Shown here one piece after another: positions 59,100-64,000 of a DNA stretch of 64,000 nt. The notes beneath the pieces are model-generated. The model was not told the DNA's origin and ran no database searches. It saw only the letters and a program-made list of their open reading frames with translations. A program made the position numbers and the translations under genes. Origin of the DNA: Saccharopolyspora elongata (lineage in GTDB: Bacteria > Actinomycetota > Actinomycetes > Mycobacteriales > Pseudonocardiaceae); contig NZ_SMKW01000002.1 of the NCBI RefSeq assembly GCF_004348985.1, positions 237,342-301,341 on the forward strand, given 5' to 3'. Position 1 is the first letter of the stretch, and every line of letters starts with the position of its first letter.

Positions 59100-60641
59100 T
59101 CACACCGCAGCGGCTTCCGGCTCGCCGGCCTTCGGTTCCGCCTGCGAGCCGGAGCGCTTGCGCAGCAGAGCCATGCCGATGACCGCGAACAGCGCGACGA
59201 CGGCCGCGCTGACGATCGAAACCACCTGGAAACCGCTGGTGAAGGCGTCCCGGGCGGGTCCGAGGACGCTTTCGGGATCGGCCAGCCGTCCCGCCGCGGT
59301 CACCGCGCCGGCCATCCCGTCCGCGGCTTCGGCCGCGATGCCGGGCGGCAGGTCCGGCGGGAGCACGACCACGCCGCGGTAGACGGCGGTGGCGAGGCTG
59401 CCGAACACCGCGATGCCCATCGCGATGCCGAACTCGCCGCTGGTCTCCGACATCGCCGACGCCGCGCCCGCCTTCTGCGGCGGCACCGAGCCCACCACCA
59501 TCTCGGTGCAGAGCACGCCTTGCGGGCCCATGCCGAAGCTCGCGCACGCGATGCCGATGGTCACAAGCGCAGTGCCGTTCCCGGCGTCGACCAGCACGAA
59601 CAGCAGAAGCCCGGCGGCCGCGACGAGCATGCCGAAACCGAGCACGAACTCCGGCCGGAACCGCTTGGCCAGCCGCGGCGCGATCAGCGATCCGACCACC
59701 ACGGCGCCGGCCTGCGGCACCATCAGGACACCGGCCTCCAGCGCCGACAACCCGGCGACCAGCTGGAAGTACTGGCTGACCAGCATGAAGATGCCGCCCA
59801 TGGTGATCGCGCCGACGAGCACGATGCCCAGCGCGGCGCTGAAGGTGCGCACCCGGAACAACCGCAGGTCCAGCATGGGATCGGCGATCCGCCGCTGCCG
59901 CCGCACGAAGACCACGCCGAGAGCGAGCCCGGCGACCAGCGCCAGCATGTTCGGCACCTGCGGCCCGTACTTGGCGAGTTCCTTGAGCGCGTAGACGATC
60001 GGCAGGATCGTACCCAGCGACAACCCCACGCTGACGAGGTCCAGCTTGCCCGCGTTCTCATCGCGGTATTCCGGCAGCAGCGCGGGGGCGCTCACCAGCA
60101 GCAGGATCATCACCGGCACGCCCATCAGGAAAACCGAGCCCCACCAGAAGTTCTCCAACAGCACGCCGCCGACGACCGGCCCGATCACCATGCCGCCCAT
60201 GAAGCAGCTCATCCAGACGGCGATGGCGGTGCTGCGCTGCCGGGTGTCCTGAAACATGTTGCTGATCAGCGCCAACGTCGAGGGCATCAGGGTGGCCCCG
60301 GCGACGCCCAGCAGCACCCGCGCCGCGATCAGCATCGCGGGGCTGGGCGCGAAGGCCGCGGCGATCGACGCGATGCCGAACCCGGTCCCGCCGATCATCA
60401 GCAGCTTCCGGCGCCCGATCCGGTCGCCGAGGGTGCCCATGGTGACCAGCAGACCGGCGATCATGAAGCCGTAGCTGTCGATGATCCACAGCAGCTCGGT
60501 GCTGGTGGGCTGCAGGTCGGCAGCGAGGTGCGGCACCGCGAGGTGCAGCACGCTCATGTCCAACGACAGCAGGAGGGTCGGAAAGGCGAGAACCGCAAGC
60601 CCGATCCACTCACGGCGTCCTGCCCTCGGTGTCGTATCCAC
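59100..60641 (-). CDS. MFS transporter, DHA2 (EmrB/QacA) family
   Basis: A 14-helix drug:H+ antiporter of 513 residues. Helix 1 is LLLSLDMSVLHLAVPHLAADL, helix-2/3 loop LGDRIGRRKLLMIGGTGFGI, and VLLGVAGATLMPSTLALISNMF is the motif-C-type antiporter signature. The extra central helices confirm the 14-TM DHA2 type, and the C-terminal half has GVLMVPQAGAVVVGSLIAPRL. GTG at 60641. It probably exports a drug or quaternary ammonium compound. It is divergent from a phosphotransferase gene and converges on the lipoate-ligase-like gene; no local regulator is present. Confidence 0.93.
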   Translation of the reverse strand: MDTTPRAGRREWIGLAVLAFPTLLLSLDMSVLHLAVPHLAADLQPTSTELLWIIDSYGFMIAGLLVTMGTLGDRIGRRKLLMIGGTGFGIASIAAAFAPSPAMLIAARVLLGVAGATLMPSTLALISNMFQDTRQRSTAIAVWMSCFMGGMVIGPVVGGVLLENFWWGSVFLMGVPVMILLLVSAPALLPEYRDENAGKLDLVSVGLSLGTILPIVYALKELAKYGPQVPNMLALVAGLALGVVFVRRQRRIADPMLDLRLFRVRTFSAALGIVLVGAITMGGIFMLVSQYFQLVAGLSALEAGVLMVPQAGAVVVGSLIAPRLAKRFRPEFVLGFGMLVAAAGLLLFVLVDAGNGTALVTIGIACASFGMGPQGVLCTEMVVGSVPPQKAGAASAMSETSGEFGIAMGIAVFGSLATAVYRGVVVLPPDLPPGIAAEAADGMAGAVTAAGRLADPESVLGPARDAFTSGFQVVSIVSAAVVALFAVIGMALLRKRSGSQAEPKAGEPEAAAV

Positions 60642-60757
60642 GCTCGAAACCCTTTCCTCCGGCGACCGCTCCCGCGGTGCCGTCCGGCTGTCGTCGTGAG
60701 TATTGACGACGGCCGCAACCGGATTTAATCGGTGGATGCCCGTGCTCTACTGAAACG

Positions 60758-61542
60758 GTGGGAAGTGGTGTGGCGGAACCGGTGAACATCGACGGTGGTT
60801 GGGACAGCGCGGCGACGTTGGTCGAAGGACGTTGGATCGAGCGCAGACCCCGGCGACCGGAAGTCGCCGATCGTCTGCGCATGGAAACCGAGTTGATGCC
60901 ATGGCTCGCGCCGCAGCTGCCGCTCGACGTGCCCGAGCCGCATGTCGTGACGACGGAACCGCTGGTGGTCCGGCACGAATTGGTGGTCGGTGAACCACTT
61001 TCCGAGCCCACCGCCGAGCACGGCCGGCAGCTGGGGGCCTTTCTGCGAGCGCTGCACGCCGTAGATCCGGCCGAGGCAGTCCGGCATGGTGTGCAGGGCC
61101 CAGAGCCGGCGGGTCGCGAGCTCGCCGAAATTGTGGAGAGGTTCCAGGCCGACGTACTGCCGCTGGTCCCCGCCGAACACCGTGACGCGGCCCGGGCCCT
61201 GCTGGACGCCTTCGAAACGCTGCCCGCCGACACCGTGGTCCACGGCGACCTCGGGCCAGAACACGTGCTGTCTGTGGAAGCCGGCCTGTCCGGGGTCATC
61301 GACTTCTCGGACGCGCACATCGGCGACGGCGCGATCGACCTGGCGTGGGCCCTGCACGGAACACCGCCGGAGTTCGCCGCCGCGCTTGCGGAGGAGTACG
61401 GGGTGACCCGGCGACTCCACGACCGAGCCCTGCTGTGGCACCGGCTCGGCCCTTGGCACGAAGCGTCCACGGTCTGGACAACGCCCTGCCGGACGCCGTC
61501 CGGTCAGGATTGGACGGCGTCGTTCGAAGGCTTCTCGACTGA
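60758..61542 (+). CDS. Aminoglycoside phosphotransferase-family protein with C-terminal frameshift
   Basis: A kinase-like phosphotransferase of the APH family. The catalytic loop is VVHGDLGPEHVLSVE (Asp of HGD; the usual Asn is His) and the metal-binding GVIDFSDAHIGDGAIDLAWA; RLRMETELMPWLAPQ and VRHELVVGEPL form the N-lobe. The frame as read runs to 61693, across the convergent methyltransferase gene. A different frame carries a normal ending (HGLDNALPDAVRSGLDGVVR) and stops at 61542, 8 bp before that gene. One base appears to be missing near 61462-61470. This is either a sequencing error or a true frameshift. Start GTG 60758 or 60770. Confidence 0.8.
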
Positions 61543-61550
61543 CCGGGCCG

Positions 61551-62273
61551 TCAGCGGCGTTCCGCCGCGACCAGGAGGAAGTTCGGCAGCTCGACGTACG
61601 CCTCGGTGCCGTCGGAGGGTGACGCGACGGCAGGGGCGAGCCCCGGCTCGTCCAGTTCGCGCAGTCGGCAGCCGAGCCTCGTCAGCTCGTTGAGGTAGGT
61701 CGACAGCGTGCGGTGGAAGTCGGGTGCGTGGGTCTGCTCGATCGGGTACTCGCGCAGGTACTCCCGAATGCGGTACTCGCCGTGCTGCCGCCAGGTCGGC
61801 GCCAACTGCTCGAAGCACGGGTGGTTGATGGAGAAGACGAAAACGCCGCCGGGCGCGAGCGATTCGACACAGGCCCGCATCGCGGTCGACCAGTCGGGAA
61901 TGGAGGCCAGCACCATGTTGGAAACCACCGCATCGAAAGGCCCGCCGAGATCCGGCAGATCGCACAGGTCGGCCTGCACGTACCGGATGCCGCGCGGCTG
62001 CGCCGCCTCCTTCTTGACGGCGTAGTCGTAGAGCGCCCGCGCAGGTTCGACACCGACCACCTCGGCGCCGCGATCGGCGAGCATCCGGCTGAGATACCCG
62101 TGACCACACCCGGCGTCGAGCACCCGAACGCCATCGAGCGGCCCCAGCAACCGCAGCAAAGACGCGTTCAGCAAATGGCGGCGGCAGAAGTCGCCCTCCG
62201 GCTCCATCTGGTCCAATACCGCTTCGGGCATCGCGGCCCATTCGCGGATCGCCGCGTCATTCGTCCACTCCAT
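61551..62273 (-). CDS. Class I SAM-dependent methyltransferase (Methyltransf_11/25 type)
   Basis: A 240-residue SAM methyltransferase. Motif I is VRVLDAGCGHGYLSRMLADR, followed by VVGVEPARALYDYA, FDAVVSNMVLASIPDWSTAM and LAPGGVFVFSINHPCF; these are typical of small-molecule O- or N-methyltransferases. The ATG at 62273 has GGAAGG 6-8 bp upstream and is preferred over the longer frame from 62411, whose first residues mirror a hairpin. It converges on the phosphotransferase gene. The substrate is unknown. Confidence 0.9.
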   Translation of the reverse strand: MEWTNDAAIREWAAMPEAVLDQMEPEGDFCRRHLLNASLLRLLGPLDGVRVLDAGCGHGYLSRMLADRGAEVVGVEPARALYDYAVKKEAAQPRGIRYVQADLCDLPDLGGPFDAVVSNMVLASIPDWSTAMRACVESLAPGGVFVFSINHPCFEQLAPTWRQHGEYRIREYLREYPIEQTHAPDFHRTLSTYLNELTRLGCRLRELDEPGLAPAVASPSDGTEAYVELPNFLLVAAERR

Positions 62274-62367
62274 GAGCATCCTTCCGGGCTGCGTCCGAAG
62301 GCATGGGACGAGGCGAGTGGTAGCGGTGTAGTTGGTCAGCGAGGGGAGCGGTGCTCCGACAAGAACC

Positions 62368-62410
62368 TGCGATTCAAGTGTGCGACGTGCGACCGCCCAC
62401 TTGAATCGCA
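62368..62410. terminator. 13-bp perfect hairpin after the HNH gene
   Basis: TGCGATTCAAGTG (62368-62380) and CACTTGAATCGCA (62398-62410) form a perfect 13-bp stem with a 17-nt loop. It lies 8 bp downstream of the HNH-gene stop on the minus strand and 95 bp before the methyltransferase start. It is a terminator candidate, without a strong T-run. Confidence 0.7.
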
Positions 62411-62418
62411 TTTGGGCA

Positions 62419-63768
62419 TCATGCCGCGCCCGCCGGGTCCCGTGGTGCGGGGATGAGCTCCCGGAGGTGTTCGCGGTGTTGGGCGGGCAGTGCTCTGCCG
62501 CCTGGTCTGGGTGTTCGTCTGGGGTCCACTGTGGGCGGTGGGATGAACTCGGGCCGCCTGTCGCGCATGGTGATGTCCCAGCGCTGGTTGTGGAGCGTGC
62601 GGTGGTGGTGTGCGCAGAGCATGATCATGTTGTTCAGGTCGGTGGCTCCGCCGTCGACCCAATGCTGAACGTGGTGCGCTTCCGGCGTCCCCGGCGGGCG
62701 GTCGCACCCGGGGAAGGCACACACCCCATCGCGCCGAAGCAACGCGGCGCGAATGTGAATGGGCGCGGTGCGTTTCGCTCTGCCCACGTCCAGTGGGAGA
62801 CTGTCGCCACCAAGGACGATGGGCAGGATTTCGGCGTCGCAGGCGATCCTGCGTGCGTTCTGGGCGGTGATGGCGCGTTCGGTGTTCAGCGTGCCGGGCA
62901 TGCCGTCCTCGCCGAGGACCTCCAAGCCCCGCTTGAGGTCCCCGAAATCGATAGCAATCGTCATCTGCGGCCGCTGCCCACCGGTACGAGGCATCCCATC
63001 ATGGTCCAACGCCAGGTCCAGCAGCGCGGCGAACCCGTCAGCATTCCGCTGCCCGGCCGTGCGCGGGTCCTTCTCTCCGTCGATCTCAGGGCGGGGTGCG
63101 GCAAGAGGCTCGATCAGCGCGGCGAACTTCGCCCCGGTCTCCCGGTCCAGCTTCGCCTTGATGACGGTCATGCCGTCTCGGGTGGTCGCGTAGTGGAGCT
63201 CGCGTGCTTCGTGTTGGGTTTCCTCGTTGCGGTAGGCGCCGTCTTGGTCCAGGAGGTAGCGAATGCGTTCGGCGAGTTTCTCCAGTTCCCTCGGCGACAT
63301 CGTCCGCGCATACCCGGCAAGGGTTGATTCGACCTCGGTGACTTGGTGGCAGCGGGCGTAGTCGGGCAAACGCCGGATGCCGTTGACGATGACGCGCGCG
63401 TGGTCCAGTCCGATCGAGCCTTCGGCCAAGGCGGCGGCGGTGTCGGGCAGGTCCGGAGGCATCGTCTCGCCGTACAGGCTCCGCCGGTCTTCAACATTGC
63501 GGGCGACTGTCACGCGGGTTTTCGCGTCGCGCGGGTCGATGTTGAGAAGCCCCTGCAACCAGACCTGTAGCGACCGGGCGGTGGTTTCGGTGTGAATGCC
63601 TCGGTGGTCGGCTTCGGCGATGTATTGCAGCTGTTCCCACATCATCACCCGCATCTCGGTTTCTAGCTCCTGGATACGGGCCGCGAGCTCAGCATCGGTG
63701 CACGACACCGCCGACTGTTGAGGCATGGCCTGCACAGTCGTGTCCTGGGTGTTCAGTAGCGGTGTCAT
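62419..63768 (-). CDS. DUF222/HNH endonuclease-domain protein (13E12 family)
   Basis: A 449-residue protein with an N-terminal DUF222 region (about 25-310) and a C-terminal HNH nuclease domain: GVCAFPGCDRPPGTPEAHHVQHWVDGG, then ATDLNNMIMLCAHHHRTLHNQ, with the zinc-type Cys pairs and HH. The end is proline/arginine rich. This is the 13E12 repeat family, present in many copies in actinobacteria and of debated function; several mycobacterial members are DNA-damage induced. ATG at 63768 has AGGAG about 9 bp upstream. A perfect SOS-box sequence lies 19-32 bp upstream of the start. Confidence 0.93.
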   Translation of the reverse strand: MTPLLNTQDTTVQAMPQQSAVSCTDAELAARIQELETEMRVMMWEQLQYIAEADHRGIHTETTARSLQVWLQGLLNIDPRDAKTRVTVARNVEDRRSLYGETMPPDLPDTAAALAEGSIGLDHARVIVNGIRRLPDYARCHQVTEVESTLAGYARTMSPRELEKLAERIRYLLDQDGAYRNEETQHEARELHYATTRDGMTVIKAKLDRETGAKFAALIEPLAAPRPEIDGEKDPRTAGQRNADGFAALLDLALDHDGMPRTGGQRPQMTIAIDFGDLKRGLEVLGEDGMPGTLNTERAITAQNARRIACDAEILPIVLGGDSLPLDVGRAKRTAPIHIRAALLRRDGVCAFPGCDRPPGTPEAHHVQHWVDGGATDLNNMIMLCAHHHRTLHNQRWDITMRDRRPEFIPPPTVDPRRTPRPGGRALPAQHREHLRELIPAPRDPAGAA

Positions 63769-63786
63769 ACCTCCATTCTCCTGATT

Positions 63787-63800
63787 CGAACGCGCGTTCG
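63787..63800. promoter_or_regulatory. LexA SOS box
   Basis: CGAACGCGCGTTCG is a perfect 14-bp palindrome that fits the gram-positive/mycobacterial LexA consensus CGAAC-N4-GTTCG. It stands 18 bp upstream of the HNH-gene ATG, where LexA binding would block transcription until DNA damage. Confidence 0.78.
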
Positions 63801-64000
63801 CACTGTTTTTATGGTCGCTTGATCAGGTGAAACACCCCGCCGAAGGCGAGAACTGAGTCGCGCCAAGGGAAAGTGTCACGACACGCCGAAGGCGACCCCA
63901 TCCACCACCAAACCCCGCGCCGTCATCAGTCGCGCCCACCGTGCCCGGCGATCAGAGGTCGATTCAGGTGAAATCGCGCCATCCCACGCAACCAACCCCT
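63801..64000. other. Right-edge non-coding region
   Basis: After the SOS box the last 200 bp contain no convincing reading frame, Shine-Dalgarno or structured element. The next gene is outside the window. Confidence 0.5.

Noticed and set aside
62274..62411. N-terminal extension of the methyltransferase at the right end
   Set aside because: The extension reads through a perfect hairpin and lacks a ribosome-binding site; ATG 62273 has GGAAGG at good spacing.
1..64000. CRISPR array, tRNA/rRNA genes, prophage or insertion sequence
   Set aside because: No regularly spaced repeats, no cloverleaf or rRNA-like stretches and no transposase or integrase motifs were seen on reading both strands; a covariance-model scan would be the decisive test.

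Overview
The window is high-GC DNA with GTG and TTG starts, Shine-Dalgarno motifs of the GGAGG type and large blocks of secondary-metabolism, transport and regulatory genes, so it comes from an actinomycete. The gene types and dispersed hairpins of the GTGAGTG/CACTCAC kind suggest Pseudonocardiales, perhaps Saccharopolyspora; this is inference from style, not from a marker gene. No rRNA, tRNA, CRISPR array, phage or transposase gene was recognised.

Positions 1-10.1 kb hold a sialidase locus. A Dpp-type ABC importer (binding protein, permease, a fused permease-ATPase and a second ATPase running off the left edge) is divergent from a secreted LamG-tailed sialidase. A proline iminopeptidase and a second sialidase follow. 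From 10.3 to 20.1 kb come an ABC exporter with a divergent MarR regulator, a PhoX/DUF839 protein, a wrecked LuxR/CYP102 pair whose facing 5' ends are both lost, a methyltransferase, a TetR regulator with three operator repeats controlling a flavin hydroxylase, and an aminotransferase.

From 20.2 to 24.5 kb an IclR regulator sits between an enoyl-CoA hydratase/CoA-transferase operon and a MatC-like dicarboxylate carrier, with a shared operator-like motif. Positions 24.5-28.0 kb carry a compact operon of a 2-oxoglutarate dioxygenase, a SAM methyltransferase and a choline/carnitine-type acyltransferase. This is the best candidate here for an undescribed small-molecule pathway. Next are a monoamine oxidase, a disrupted flavin monooxygenase with a TetR regulator, and a phosphopantetheinyl transferase with its usual metallophosphoesterase neighbour.

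From 33.4 to 44.2 kb lies an organosulfur acquisition region: three SfnB/DszC-type acyl-CoA-dehydrogenase-fold flavoproteins, an MHS-type transporter, an SsuD-like sulfonate monooxygenase, a truncated sfnG stub, a MetQNI-type ABC importer and an NtaA/DmoA-type monooxygenase. Three very short leader peptides with an R-x-HVDL-x-R-V and a C-terminal Cys, each just downstream of a TTGACA promoter, point to cysteine/sulfur-responsive attenuation.

From 44.3 to 53.8 kb are a dienelactone hydrolase, a phytase-like esterase, a LysR/MFS/FAD-oxidoreductase group, an AraC/Fsr-type MFS pair and a LigD-like polymerase without ligase. Positions 53.9-56.9 kb encode a complete PQQ pathway in the order pqqA-pqqC-pqqDE-pqqB with overlapping genes. 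The right end has an NDH2-like flavoprotein, a lipoate-ligase-like protein, a DHA2 MFS exporter, a frameshifted phosphotransferase, a methyltransferase and a DUF222/HNH gene preceded by a perfect SOS box.
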